The position numbers were made by a program, and so were the translations under genes. A stretch of 64,000 nt of DNA from contig OY728130.1 in the NCBI GenBank assembly GCA_963277665.1, positions 430,143,101 to 430,207,100 of the forward strand, written 5' to 3'. The DNA is from Viscum album. Lineage: Eukaryota; Streptophyta; Magnoliopsida; Santalales; Viscaceae. Shown piece after piece: positions 13,653-26,267 of the stretch. Below the pieces are notes generated by a model. That model was not told the origin of the DNA. It saw only the letters and a list, made by a program, of their open reading frames with translations, and ran no database searches. Each line of letters opens with the position of its first letter. Positions within the stretch are counted from its first letter, which is position 1.

Positions 13653-14310
13653 TAACATTAGTGAATTTGAAGATATAGATATGTAATATAAGTGTAAAAA
13701 ATGATAGAGAGTTGTTATTGTTATTCATCATAAAAATTTGATTGATCAGTGAAATGATAATAACCCCAAAACCAAATATCTAAAATGATTTAAAAGACCA
13801 TATGATTCATCAGATATTAATTAATATGTTAACATTTTTGTTTCAATAACATTTTCATGAAGCTGAGCAATTTTTTACTCTCTATGAATATAATGAAATA
13901 TAAAAAAGTGGTATGTTATTATTTTAGAAGAACAATTTCATCATTTGTCTATTCATAAATCAATTTAAAATTCTTCACTTACTATAAGAAATGAATATCC
14001 TATAAAATGAGCAGTTTCTGAATTAATAATTAATACTCACTTTTAATTAATTGTAATATCTACAATAGGGTGATAAGTTATTTCATTGAGTTCTTGAAAT
14101 GATTATAAAAAAATGGATAACACAAGTTATCAAATATTCATAAATATCCATATAGAAAATAAGTACCTTAATATCTATAACATCCTCAAAATATAGAATT
14201 AAACCATTTTATAAATGGTTAACCATATAACCCTTCTAAAATATTATGATTCAAAACATTTTAAATATGTTAACTAAAATTCCATAATGAACATATCATT
14301 ATTTTACCAA
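13653..14310 (-). mobile_element. Internal region of old minus-strand family 1 element, lacking the SINE
   Basis: Blocks here match the noncoding internal part of the minus-strand element at 57405-60130. The GATTCATCAGATAT block at 13805-13818 matches near 57722-57735. AGTTATCAAATATTCATAA near 14122-14140 matches about 57976-57994. CTTCTAAAATATTATGATT near 14235-14253 matches sequence just beyond the SINE at about 58209-58227. No SINE lies between the last two blocks, so this may be the empty site. A gag was not recognised further right. Confidence 0.5.
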
Positions 14311-17014
14311 ACAACATGGATTAGTTCGTAATCATCATATACAAAAAATGTTGATACCTTTATCGTCTATTATATTAAAACATGGTAATAAACTTAATTA
14401 CCATAAATTCTTATTGAAAAAGTGAATTCTTCCATATTCATTAATTAAAGAAATAGTATTAGATATATTTATTAAATAAATATTTTTGTAAAATACATCA
14501 ATGATAACATAAACCTATTTATTTTTAAATCATTAATTAGTTCCATGTTAGTCATTAATATCAAATTATCTTTAACCATATCAATCAAATATGTATCCCA
14601 ACTTGACTATATCAATATCAAGAACATATTAAGGGTTATCGTTCCCTCAATCATTTGTTTTCCAAGAAGTTCAAATTGTCACTAAGTCATTTTTATTAGT
14701 CATCATTTATGTTCAACATAAAATATAAAATATTTAATAAACATGTACTATGGTACAATCCATATATATTTTATAATTATTATAACCGTGATTTCATTTC
14801 TAAAATTCTCAAATGATATAATTCATGGAACCAAATAAAATAAAATAATTTATTCCACTTCATTTATGATAATAGAATAATCATGACCAATATCTATTAG
14901 CCTATTTTGAGGTATATTCATTTAGAACATAGAGATATAATTTTCATAGTGCCTTATAACCTTACAATTTAATAGTTTAATGTTTCCAATTTATCTTATT
15001 CCCTTTAAATCAGGATCACGATGGAATTACTCTCTAATCATACAGAAAACTTGCATCCATTTAGGTATGTAACATGTTTTTCATTCCAAAATTATCACAT
15101 GTATAAAAAACATACATTCCCTTCATCCCCATATATAGTTTTCTCTATAATCATCTTCTTCTCTCGAATCTATAAAATATAATAATTCCTAGAGAACACT
15201 TTCTCTTTATCAGAGCTATATGATACCATATTTTCATATGAGGAGGATGATTGGGAGATCAGTTACCTATAAATTATTGGATTAATCCCATAAAAAATTT
15301 ATCATTTGTGCTCTTTGTATTTTTTTAATTAATTTGGTTCCCATTCCTTCAGTTATTAACCATTTATTATTGATGGAATACCGTATATTAGATCATATAA
15401 TTATTAAAATAATGTAAAATCTCAAAACTATTGAAAGAATTAACAAAAATTGAAATAATTACCCATAACTAATGTCACAATATTAAACATGAATTATTTG
15501 GGGATATATTTATTTGCAGATATTTTATATTGGTTTTTAATGTAAAATTTAATTAATCTATGAATTTCCAAAAGTATTTTCAAATGAGGTGAGAACAAAG
15601 TATTGTTGTCATGCAACATGTGATGATTAGGTGAAGCCCGATGCACGCTTTTTAGAGTTATTAATTCCATATACATCTATTCCATAACTATTTTAACTTG
15701 TAGTGTCTATACATTGATGTGTTTCTTAGAGAAACCACAAAATATATTCTTTTCTATAACATTTGGATGTTTTTATCACCCAAAAACTCTAAAAGAAGAA
15801 CCTTATATTCGAGAGACTATATGAAATGAAAAACCAAGAGTAAATGGTAATATAATGGTAGTGGAATTATTTTTTCTGACATAGTAATTGAAATAAAAGT
15901 TAACAAAATTTAATTCCATGTAGTATGATTCTATGTTATTTTAAGGACCATTGTGCCCATAATTAATTTTCTAAAAATATAAAATGTATATAATATTATG
16001 CATGCACATTTTTAGGAAAAATATGATAACACATAAAATTCGGGTCAGATAAAAATTTTGAGAACATGGTTATATCTGAAACATACGGTTTACCCTAGGC
16101 GTGTACTAATTTTGGACAATATGAGGTCTTCAGATAATGAAACTATTTGCAGGTGCATTCAATGATTTAATTAACTAATTAGATAATTAATTAATTAAAC
16201 ACCCAAAAAATCCATATTGTAGGAATAGTTTTGGGAGATATATATGTTCAAATACAGACCATATTTATAATTTAGAGGATAATTCTATTTTATTTATTTG
16301 TTATTTGATATCAGATGACAACACGACTACAGATCAATTTAAATTGAGGTGCATCAAACACATCGACTACTCATCTTCATTGGAGTGTTTGTTCCTTATC
16401 AATGAATGATTTGAAACGAGTTAGGTTACATCAATTATGTTTTTTACCTTTTAATTTAACTTTATAAGAATTTATTCTCAATATTTTTATTATTCTTTAT
16501 TATTTGAACCTTTGCATGATCCATATGAAATTAATTCCATTATTAATTATTCTTCATCCCCATTGTTCTTTTATTTATCACACCGACTATGAAAATATGT
16601 ATTTGTTGGAAAAGAATGATTAATTAACAATTTTTTTTATTTTTTATAATTTTTCTTATACTATTCATCATGTTCTTCATCGTAGGCCATTAGGGTCATT
16701 TTTTGACATTACTGGGTGGGATCTAGATCGATCGGACGATCACAGTCATTTTTCATTCTTGTGCGATTAATGGAATTATTAATCAGGAATATATTCCAAT
16801 ATATTGTTGGATATAGGTGAGTAAATTATGAATTTTTAGATTTTATAAGGTATTGGGAGGTATAATATATGACATAGGCTTTTCCAAACTTTAAAAGACA
16901 AGTTAGATTCAGTTATCCAAACAACAGATGGCTGAAAATAATGGTCGGTGGAGTCTTCCATCATTTTCTAGTTATAAATAGGATAGAAACATGGTGGATG
17001 AGGTAGATATGGAA

Positions 17015-17032
17015 ATATATATATATATATAT
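17015..17032. repeat. (AT)9 microsatellite
   Basis: Nine uninterrupted AT units in an AT-rich spacer. Confidence 0.9.
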
Positions 17033-19710
17033 GATATAATATTTCATCGAAAAAACAACTACCAATTATGTATTATGAAGAAAACACTTCATGTATCTCT
17101 ATAGATTCATTGAGTAGGGATTCATGGTGAGTCAAATATCACACATCATGTTGTACCCCAACCCGATATGTGACCATGTTCTAGAGAGTGATGCGTAATA
17201 TAGAAGTACAAATAAATGGGCATGACAATGAAAAAAACTAGTTTCTATGTACATATCCTGATAAACCTCTTCAAGAAATAAACATGATTTTTTTAGGGGG
17301 ATATGAGTCACAAAATAACCCAATGAAGACATGATGATGAAACATGAAGATCAAATTGTCTATCCTTTGGAAGTTCTTTAAGGGATTCTTGAATATATCA
17401 TTCCAGTTGACTTTTGAGAGGTACATGAGACACAAAATAATGTACAATTATAAATTAAAGATCATCTCCATTGGTATTCATTTTTATATTTTTTTTCTTT
17501 TTTTAAGGAAAAACTGATGAAACAAATAATTCCCAATGAAAAGATGAATCAATCCCAATTATCTCATTGTATACTTCCCAAAATGATGAAACACATATCA
17601 CATCACCCACAAATGAAATCAATCCTAAATAATGTATGTGTAAGACCCTTCCCCCACATCAAAAATGAAATATCTATGAAAAGATATAGCGTGTGGGTAG
17701 GTATGGAATAATTGGATTATTATGTGTATTAAACCTTCAAAGAAATTCATGTAATATAAGGGTTCATAAAGATTATATGTAATGGGATGTCTTAATTGAT
17801 TTTTTCCCAAATATATTCCTCAATATTGTTTAAAGTGTTCCATTAAGTCCATATATTTGAAAGAAAAAATAATATATTATCTTTTTCACAGAAAAGTAAT
17901 GTTTCTGTCAAGAAAGTTTTATAATTATAAAGAATGTATCAAAGTGGTTTGGAATACTTCATAAGACTGGAAAAATTATTTTGATTAATTATATCATGGG
18001 AATATATTTAATCAATATGGTAAAATCATTAAATTCATGAAAACCCAATTTGTAAAAAAACTCACATCAATAATAATTTAAAATCTATTTGTTTCAAAAC
18101 ACATTTAAATACTCTTAAAATAAATTGAAGTGTAAAAAATTAAAATAATACCAATTGAACATAAAGAATACTAATAATATGAAAATAATTAAATGTCACA
18201 CATGAACTAAGGAGGTTGACACTCCCCTACACTAATAATTTACTACCCTTTATTTCATATCAACAAAATAAAAATAAGGGGATAAAAAACAAAGAGAAAT
18301 AAATATTCATCTTAACTTTATATTCTAGTGGAAGCCATAAATATATCTAATAGACACTTCGACTGAGAAAATAAATTATGAAATATTTAAAAGAATAATA
18401 AAAATAATTAAATATAAATAGGAATGGAAAATATGATAGAACATGGTTTAAACCCCTATGTGGGTGCTAGAATTTTACTTCCCATTGTCAGGCAGTTGTG
18501 GTGGTATAATCAAAATCTTGAGGTTGATGTTGTTTCTTACACATCAACAAAATAAATTTCTTTATTTTTCTAATATTTCTATTATACTGGTGATGGAGGA
18601 ACCTATTTATAGTGTACAATATATCCTTAACATTTTAATGTAGTAATGATTGGATAGTAGGGGAGGAGGAATAATGGGTCCTCTTGGTTTACATCCAAAA
18701 ATCCATGTGGCCTCTTCCAATTCAACATACAGAGCTGACTCATGTTATATTGTTTCAAAAAATTAGAAAACATGAATTATAAAAACAATTCCACTTGGAT
18801 ATGGTTAAATCATGAAGAATCAATAAATAATTCTTTCACTTTGAGAAGGTTATCTTGATATGCGATTTCTTCCGAAAAGGCCACTAAGAATTCTATTATA
18901 GTATGGTTTTACACATGTTATTCAATAGAGATATAGAGGTATAGAGGTAAAAATTATTCTTCAATAAATATGTTAGGAGCATATACCTTATCTTAATCAA
19001 AAAATATAACTTGTGCTATTTCAAATCATGTTGTGCTCCAACAATTTTAATTGGTGGAATGACATTTTTAGTAACCTCTATAATCAATGGACATAGAGAG
19101 ATGATATGATCTTCATGTTTCATCTTAATGTATTTATTGGGTTCTTAAACATCAAATTATTGTGTAATAGTGTTTTCAGTATCCTCATTAGGTATTTTTT
19201 ATATTCAATCCATAGAACAATAACATCATCATCTTTGACAGCCACTGATGCCACCATTTTTCATTATTTTTCAATAACATTGAAATTATTTTGAAGAAGC
19301 AACGATTTTTTTTGCATTTAGATATTAATTTTTTCTTCCAAATTATAAAATTCATCTATAGTCCAATAATTATAAAAATCATTTAAATTTTCCATCTTAA
19401 TACTATGAATAAAATATTGAATAATTCTCAATTTTAAGTTTTTTAATTTTTTTTTTGATTGTTTATTATTGAAAAGCAGTGTGTAAAAGAGATTAGACTC
19501 CTCGAAAATGGTTCCAATTTATCAAATTGATTTTTCATGAACCCATATTTAATTAAATTAATATTATTCTAATATTTCACCATATTGGCACACCATAGTG
19601 TTGATCACATAGAGGCCACTTCCAAACATATATTTTAATATTGTCACTATTATAAAGAAATTAATTTAAAAGTATATTAAATAATATATATGGGGGTTTT
19701 GGAATTCATG

Positions 19711-19728
19711 ATATATATATATATATAT
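19711..19728. repeat. (AT)9 microsatellite
   Basis: Nine uninterrupted AT units following GGAATTCATG. Confidence 0.9.
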
Positions 19729-22199
19729 GAATGTAAAAAACACAATAAAAAATTAAAAACACAAAGAATTTAGTTGAATAAAACTGTTATCCTCAAGGTT
19801 TTATGGTGGTGTTATCATTATTATTCCAAATATATATCAAGGTTTTATTCAATGTAGAGGACAAGACCTGTCACTCGACTCCTTCATGTTCAAATGGTAT
19901 TACCCTATAACGAGACCTCTTCATTTATGATTAATATCTCTAAAATAAATAATCAATAAAACTCTAACGTTTAAATGAATTAGATATCAGTGAGAATAAA
20001 AATTATAGAACAAGGAAGAAGAAGACACTAGTAAAGAAAGTGAGGCAAACACAGAAATCAATAACTATAACCAATACTAATTTAATAGATTAAAATATGA
20101 TAAATTAATAGTAAAAAAATAAACTAAAACACCTCAATATCCCATTTCAAATAATAGTTGGGGTTAGGTCTCCACAAACATAAAGATAAAAGATGTTTGG
20201 TGAGAGAATCTTAAAAATGAAAAAAAGTGAAAGAATTTGAAGATATATAAAATAATGATATTTCAATATATTACGAAAAAATATTGATATAAAAACCCAC
20301 CATTAAGGCGTTAAATGTTTTATCCATTTGTATTTTTAGGTTATAACCCTATTTATAGGGAAAATGTGAGAATGATTGGATCTAAAATATTTCCTTGAAT
20401 CGTTTCTAAGTGTAATCCCCGTTAAATGATTGAATCATGGAATATGTTATTAATTAATGCTTTTATCAATAATTCCATCATTAATCCTAAATATTTTAGC
20501 TTTATTTTCCACCATATGGAGGTGTTATGACCATTAAAATCCCAACATTTAATCTATCTTGGAAAACTCTTCGTAATCCCAAACATCAAATTCTCATTCC
20601 ATAATGATCTTTAAACCGTTATATTCGAGCATGTAATATATTATGAAACTTTTTCATGGATACATAATAAATAACCATGTCAATTTTTTTCTTCAATGTA
20701 ATGTACCTCTTCGAGATATATTCCCATCTACAAAATATTCAACATATGTTCTCAATTTTCTATCCCTCGCTTTTGAGATGTTTTTGTGTTTCAAAATGAA
20801 TGATTCTGATTTGGATCTAGAATGTTGAAATGTATCCAAGGATGTATTAAATCTAGAAAATTAATATTTTCAAAATTTCAATCTAAGTATAAAAAATTAT
20901 GTATGAAATATGGAATAAAAATAAAACATTAAAGATAAAAAATAATGTTTTTTTCATTTAAAAAAAATATTTCTAAAAAATAACGATGCGACAATTTCTC
21001 CTAAAATAATAGTATGGTGGGATAATAATAATTTAATTATAAAAGAAAATATATGAAAATGTTAGTTTCAATAGGACCTCTATCAACGTAGCTAGATCCA
21101 ATGATGGAATTATAGTTTAGGTCCTCTATCTACTAAGTGGAACCCCCTATTGCATTAGGTTGTTATCCATATATCTATATAGTTTTACCCCCTTATGGAC
21201 TAAGGAGAGGTTAATCCACATAATACGTGGTGAACCCTATCTAAAAGATGGTAGATAATCTTTACTCTAAGTGGAACCCCCAGACGTACTAGGTTGAGGG
21301 TACTCTGGTTGAAGATTATGCCCCCTCAATAGTGTGGCACTGTGGTGATATGTGGCCCTCCACACAATTACTCATATGGATAGATACCAAAGACATTGTT
21401 CATAGATGATGGACCTTTAGAATATATGGAACTCTCTTTATCATCTATGTTGGGAGATGTAGATACCTTTTCTCCCTTTTAGGTTTTTTTTCTGGTAAAA
21501 TTTATATATATGTATACAAGTTGTTCGAATTTTTTACTCTCTTACTATTGGTCGAGCTATATATTTCTATTTTGTCTCATACATCTCACAATCAACATTT
21601 TGGGCTTCATATGGGGTATGTATATACTCAAAACTTCATGGGATATTTCTGTATTTATTGTAGGTTATACAGAGGAAAGACATTTTGGAAAAAATTTCAG
21701 ACGAGCATAGGGATACATGGTGCATTAGAAAATTTACGGTGGTCAAATATTATATCTCAACATTTACATTTCCAAATTTTTCATGTTGGGAGATCATTAA
21801 TATTGAATGTTTATTTTTTAACTTTATCTTTATTAGATTATGGTGTTGTAATATTTTACTTCCCATAGGTTTTAAATTTATTATTATTTATAGAGATTTC
21901 ATCTTTTATTATAATTATTTTTCACTTCTGTATGGAGGTGTTCAGGTGTGTAAATAAAGGTAAAATATGAAATGGCCTCTAATATTAGTTTTTCCTCCCA
22001 ATTCATTTCTCCAACCCCCATCCAATCATGGATGTATTGGTGTAGTTTTTGTTCACTCCTTTTTGGGTCAGATTAAGAAGAATTGGTATCTAAGGTGGTT
22101 AATTACATGGTACCATGTATGTTTTCATCCCCTTATGATTATTTTTTAGGGAAATGTAAAAATAGTTTCTATGTGTATCAATTGAAGCTATCATTATAT

Positions 22200-22400
22200 G
22201 TATTGGAAGGATCTTTCACCATAGGAGAAGCTAAATGGATTGCAAGAATGAGAGGGTATGGCACCTTCCATCGGGACAAGCCTGTTCATACACAGGAAAG
22301 CCTAGCAGAACAGCCATGCAAAGGTGGAGAGCTGATTTCATGATGAAGATGCTGGGGAGGATCGGTTCTAGGTAGTTATTCTGGTTTGTAGGTAATATTT
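22200..22400 (+). mobile_element. Possible LTR U5 fragment of a third Gypsy family
   Basis: The stretch with GGGACAAGCC, ATGCAAAGGTGGAGAGCTGA and GCTGGGGAGG resembles the part of the LTR at 40930-40990 that has GGACAAGGGAAAGGG and ATGGAGATGAG. Similar text is common in the U5 part of plant Gypsy LTRs. A short frame through it has no recognised domain. Boundaries are not visible. Confidence 0.3.
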
Positions 22401-23923
22401 AAAGCCTACGGGCAATGAATTTCTCTAAGGACTGTGGGCCATGTAATACATACACATACAGGCCTTGTAAGGGTTCTACCGCACCCCTTGAAAGGTGGAT
22501 TATAAAAAATCATAAAAAATGAAGGCCTTTGGGCCATTGGAAAAAAAAGTAGAGAGAGATAATGAACCCTAAGTCTCACCTCTAGTAGGGCCTAAGTTGG
22601 TTAATAGAACCAATGGTATAAAATTATCATGATATTGGGGGAATTAACCTCTATAATAATACGGGACCTAGGGATAAGATGGATCCTAAAAAAACTCAAA
22701 TAAACAATATAGAAAAAATAATCTAACATTATTGTATAATTATAACTAATACATATAAATGTATCCAATTTAAAGACCCAAAAGTAAGGTTAAAGTGGTG
22801 ACACAAAATCTATCAATGATATGAGCTAGTAATGTCTATTATGGTCCATGGAGTCCCCCTGGAAACCTAAAAATAGTTTAATATAAATGGGGTGATCATA
22901 ATAGTATACTCAGTAGGAAAACCAATGTCTATCATGAGAATGTGAAAGGATCATACTAATTCACCTGTTAGAAAACAATAAAATAAAATAGCACCATTCA
23001 AGGTATACCAGTAATCCCAACCTTGTTATGGGATGCTCACCAAATAACCCAAATCAAGTAATATAGTATAATATGAATCACAATGACAAGTGTACACCAC
23101 ATCATATTCCCACTAGTTTACTACTCTCACACCCAACATCATATATTTGAGTGCTAGATAGCTTTTGTAAACCACACCATCCCACAATCACAATCATAAT
23201 AAACCTCATTCGTAGACACATAGGTTTGTTTCCCCAAAATCACGCCCACAACAAATCTCACCCAAAAATACCTAGGAAAAAACCCAACCATTTCCAAAAC
23301 CATAGTAGTAGGGTATCGTGAACATGTAGTACATCAACCTCATACCCTCCTTGTACAATGCATGACCCCTACTAGAAGCCTTGCCACAAGCACGATCATA
23401 TCACATCCTATATGAACACACCTAGTCCATCAAAACTCGCCCAAAACACCTAGTATATCAAAATCACCATCTGATGCACTAATATTACTCTATCCATCTC
23501 AACCACTATAATACCAACATCACTTAAGAGAGAGAGTAGGAAAGAGTGGTACCCAACCATCTACACTATTCATTATATTTCTGGAAAACACCTTTACCTC
23601 CTACCTACCAATGCGGTTGTCAGTACATAGTGCTCAATGTTGTTGGGGTGTGTATAAAAATCAAATGAATACAAAAGTATATATATATATATATTATAAA
23701 CCAGTAAATCCCATCCTATGGGTTCAAAATCTTACTAACCAACTCACAACATTATCACCATTTCAAGCACCTTTAAATTAAAAACACTTCACAATAATTA
23801 GAAACACCATTTGACATTTCCAACCAATTCCTTTTAATCATTCCATTATTTTATTTATTTTTTATAAACCACATTTAATCAGAAAACCCAACATTTATTA
23901 TTAACTTAAAATATTCACCCAAT
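22400..23923. other. Repeat-like flank left of the family 2 insertion
   Basis: A/C-rich on the plus strand, like 35604-37500 on the other side of the family 2 element. The two flanks may be halves of one minus-strand LTR split by that insertion, because a minus-strand integrase and chromodomain fragment follows at 37505. A (TA)n run lies at 23679-23695. No gene seen. Confidence 0.4.
23679..23695. repeat. (TA)n microsatellite
   Basis: About eight uninterrupted TA units. Confidence 0.85.
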
Positions 23924-23928
23924 TAACC
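23924..23928. repeat. Probable target duplication, left (TAACC)
   Basis: TAACC precedes LTR1 and TAACA follows LTR2 at 35599-35603. Four of five bases match, as expected for an old duplication with one change. Confidence 0.55.
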
Positions 23929-24224
23929 TGTAAAGACCCGTAAAATTCAAGGAAATTTTTTTCTTAATTTTCTTGGAAATTTTACAAGAACGCAGTTTCT
24001 GACGGCACCTGATTCTGAGGCCCGGAGTGCCGGAATCATTTTCCGAAGTTTAGCTCGGGTACGTTCAGTGAACAAACAAGTGGGGTTTTCTAACTTTTGA
24101 AGCGGTGCTCGGAATCGAATTCCGAGGGCACCGATGGAATCGCAGAGCCGGTATTTGCTTAGAAACGCCTTTTCCGAAATTGCGTTTTCTCGGGTGTGGT
24201 TTTAAATTTTTGGGGTTAAGTTAT

Positions 24225-24263
24225 GAAATAAAATAAAGTGGTGCGACAACTTTATTTTATTTC
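24225..24263 (+). other. Perfect inverted repeat in family 2 U3
   Basis: Arms of 15 bp, GAAATAAAATAAAGT and ACTTTATTTTATTTC, flank the 9-base loop GGTGCGACA. The same structure is intact in LTR2 at 32495-32533, although neighbouring sequence has diverged. Confidence 0.8.
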
Positions 24264-24308
24264 ACTTAAATCCACTTAATCCAAGTTAATCGGATAGGGT
24301 GGAACCCA

Positions 24309-24337
24309 AAATATCCTACCCACTTGGTAGGATATTT
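24309..24337 (+). other. Second perfect inverted repeat in family 2 U3
   Basis: Arms of 12 bp, AAATATCCTACC and GGTAGGATATTT, flank CACTT. It is intact in LTR2 at 32579-32607. Confidence 0.8.
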
Positions 24338-24396
24338 GTGAGGTGGGGCCCGCACGAGCCCCACCGTTTCTTCCCTCCTAAGTAACGCACCCGCAA

Positions 24397-24409
24397 CCCC
24401 CCCCCCCCC
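24397..24409 (+). repeat. C13 homopolymer, LTR1 only
   Basis: Thirteen C in a row. LTR2 has CCTCCCTTTTT in this position, so the tract grew or shrank after insertion. Confidence 0.85.
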
Positions 24410-25019
24410 ACTTTAATGAAAGTCAACCTTACGTTTTTCTGGTTAAGAAACACCTCATTTAATTGGGTGGTTAAATCGTTACAATTAATTCATTGAAATA
24501 ATTGTTCGTTTCTTATCTTTTGAATTTCAAAAACTTAGGTTGATAATATATAGGTGTTGACCTTATTTTATTTCGTTGGTTGGGTTGTGATAAAGCTTTG
24601 GGAGAAAATAAGAGAGGATTCTACATTCTTCGACGAAGAACGTGAAAAACGCTCTACCGCCAACGAAGAATGCCAACCTCTGACGGCGAGAGATGCCTTC
24701 CTCGGAGATCACCCAATGCCAACGGTGAACCTCTTCTTCCGCGGTGATCCACTTCTTCCATGACAAACATCTTCTTCCACGATGGTTAATTCCGCGATGG
24801 ATGCTCGTTCGACGATAGCGTTGAGGTAGGGGTTTTATGCGTTTCTATTTTGTGTTTTTCTTCCGTCATTTTTCCCCTTTCAATTGAACCGCCTGTTATC
24901 ACATAAATGGGAGGAGGTCAGACCGCACGAACACGGCTGACACTCCTCCCCTTTTGGTTTGGATTTTTGATGTGGTGAACATAGAAACGTGGTGCCGAAG
25001 CACCGCGTGGAAATTGTAA

Positions 25020-25690
25020 AAATAGGAGTGGAGAAACGCGGCGCCGCCACACCGCGCCGTGGGAAGCAAAAAATCTGCGGTGCCGTTGCGTCGTGCCGTA
25101 GAAGATGAACAAAGGACGTGACACCATCGCGTCGCGCTGGAGGACCTCAGAAGCACCGCGGCTGGAGCGGGGTTGCGGCAGAAAGGCCCGGCGCTGTCGC
25201 GCCGCGCCGGATGGACGAAGGCCGTGGCCGGCTCCGGGCCGCGACAGAGCAGGGGAACCGGCGGCCGGTTTCAGGCCGTCGGCGTCAGAGAGAGGGGACC
25301 GGCCCCTGCCGGTCCCGTGATGGCGGCAGCCGGCCGGCCTGCCGGGCCAGCCGGTTTGAGGAGAGTGCCGGGGGTCGTAACCCCTGGCCGACCAGCTGAG
25401 CGGCCCCATTAAAGTGGTCGTGATTTACTTCACACCGGGGCAGCGCCCCCCGCCCCGAAATGGTTCGGTCGTTCGGCCGAACCCCAGGCAGCGCGCCAGC
25501 GTGCCGCGCGCCAGGTGGCTGCCTTGGCCGGTCCGCCGTACCGGACTGCCAGGCTGGGCCGCGCCCACGCGGTTCGGACCCGGACCCAGTTCGGGTTGAC
25601 CCGGTTCGGTCTGACCCTGGGGGTATCGGGCCGGGTCGGACCGGGCCTGAACCCCCTAATACCGAACCTTTTTCGGTCTGTTGCCCATAA
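25020..25690 (+). other. GC- and CpG-rich block inside LTR1
   Basis: About 670 bp of very high G+C, rich in CG and GGCCGG, in an otherwise AT-rich region. A small perfect hairpin GGTGC-CGAA-GCACC stands just before it at 24991-25004. Overlapping frames are open in several phases on both strands, as expected where stop codons are rare, so I do not call a gene. A homologous block lies in LTR2 at about 33290-33985. Confidence 0.75.
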
Positions 25691-26080
25691 CATGAGCTAC
25701 GGGCCTCCGATCAACGCACCATCAGTTGCGATGTGATCCTTTGATAGAGATAGTCGTTTCAGTATATCGCACTCAAGGTTTCGGAATACTATGGGTTCGG
25801 CCGGGTTGGTTCGTACACGAAACCAACCGGGCCCTCGAAGCGAAAACGCTCATAACTTAAGCTCTGGACGTCCGATTGACGTTTCGTCGACTTTGGTGGA
25901 TTCCTATAAGTGAGACGTATCTTTTGGCTTACTCATCTCGAGTTTTGGACACAGTTGGAGAATGGTCGGGTTGGTTTTGAATTAAAAACCAACCGGGACC
26001 TTGGGAGGAAAAATCCAATAACTCTCAGACCGGGTGTCCGATCGACGCGTCTTCTGCGACGTTGAGTTCCTGTTGACTAT
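25674..26080 (+). repeat. Three-fold imperfect repeat of about 165 bp in LTR1
   Basis: Three related segments contain ATAAC followed by a TCCGAT(C/T)(A/G)ACG core. Matching points are 25686, 25851 and 26015, spaced 165 and 164 bp. Between units lie palindromes built on GGTTGGTT/AACCAACC, with arms 25804-25814 with 25818-25828 and a perfect 10-bp pair 25969-25978 with 25985-25994. LTR2 keeps the same spacing at 33987, 34152 and 34316. Confidence 0.7.
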
Positions 26081-26267
26081 ACATAACATTTGGATAAATC
26101 AACTCCAAACTATGTGTCAGTTGATGTATCAGCCTCTGGGCTCGTGGAGCGGACCCTCCCGAACGAGCTTGCTGTGTACGAAAACCCAAGAGCTAACTGC
26201 AACGATGGCGATGATTGTACAGAGATCCTCAGTGGATGTGACGGTGACGACTACAGCACTCAGCGAT

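Larger units (their letters stand above)
14311..22199. other. AT-rich repeat-derived spacer without recognised genes
   Basis: About 7.9 kb of AT-rich sequence. Reading frames are short and match nothing I know on either strand. It probably holds more worn retroelement sequence, since it continues from recognisable family 1 internal sequence, but I cannot draw boundaries. Two AT microsatellites are listed separately, and a short imperfect duplication of the CTAAGTGGAACCCCC type lies near 21133 and 21267. Confidence 0.45.

Noticed and set aside
15205..15240. Copia-type primer site, because of CAGAGCTATATGATACCA
   Set aside because: The match is split by extra bases, and no LTR ends or copia protein motifs surround it.
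16075..16110. Possible further hairpin core (ACATACGGTTTACCCT)
   Set aside because: Match is partial, arms do not pair and no neighbouring unit lies at the expected spacing.
17132..17332. 66-codon minus-strand frame with some resemblance to retroelement protein text
   Set aside because: No conserved motif could be confirmed and there is no neighbouring domain.
21510..22343. Cluster of overlapping plus-strand frames of 60-115 codons
   Set aside because: Several phases are open at once; the translations are hydrophobic AT-rich text without domains, and the last part resembles LTR sequence.
25105..25736. Many overlapping open frames on both strands in the GC-rich LTR block
   Set aside because: Stop codons are rare in such GC-rich sequence, frames are open in several phases at once, and none shows a domain. 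The same holds for 33306-33994.
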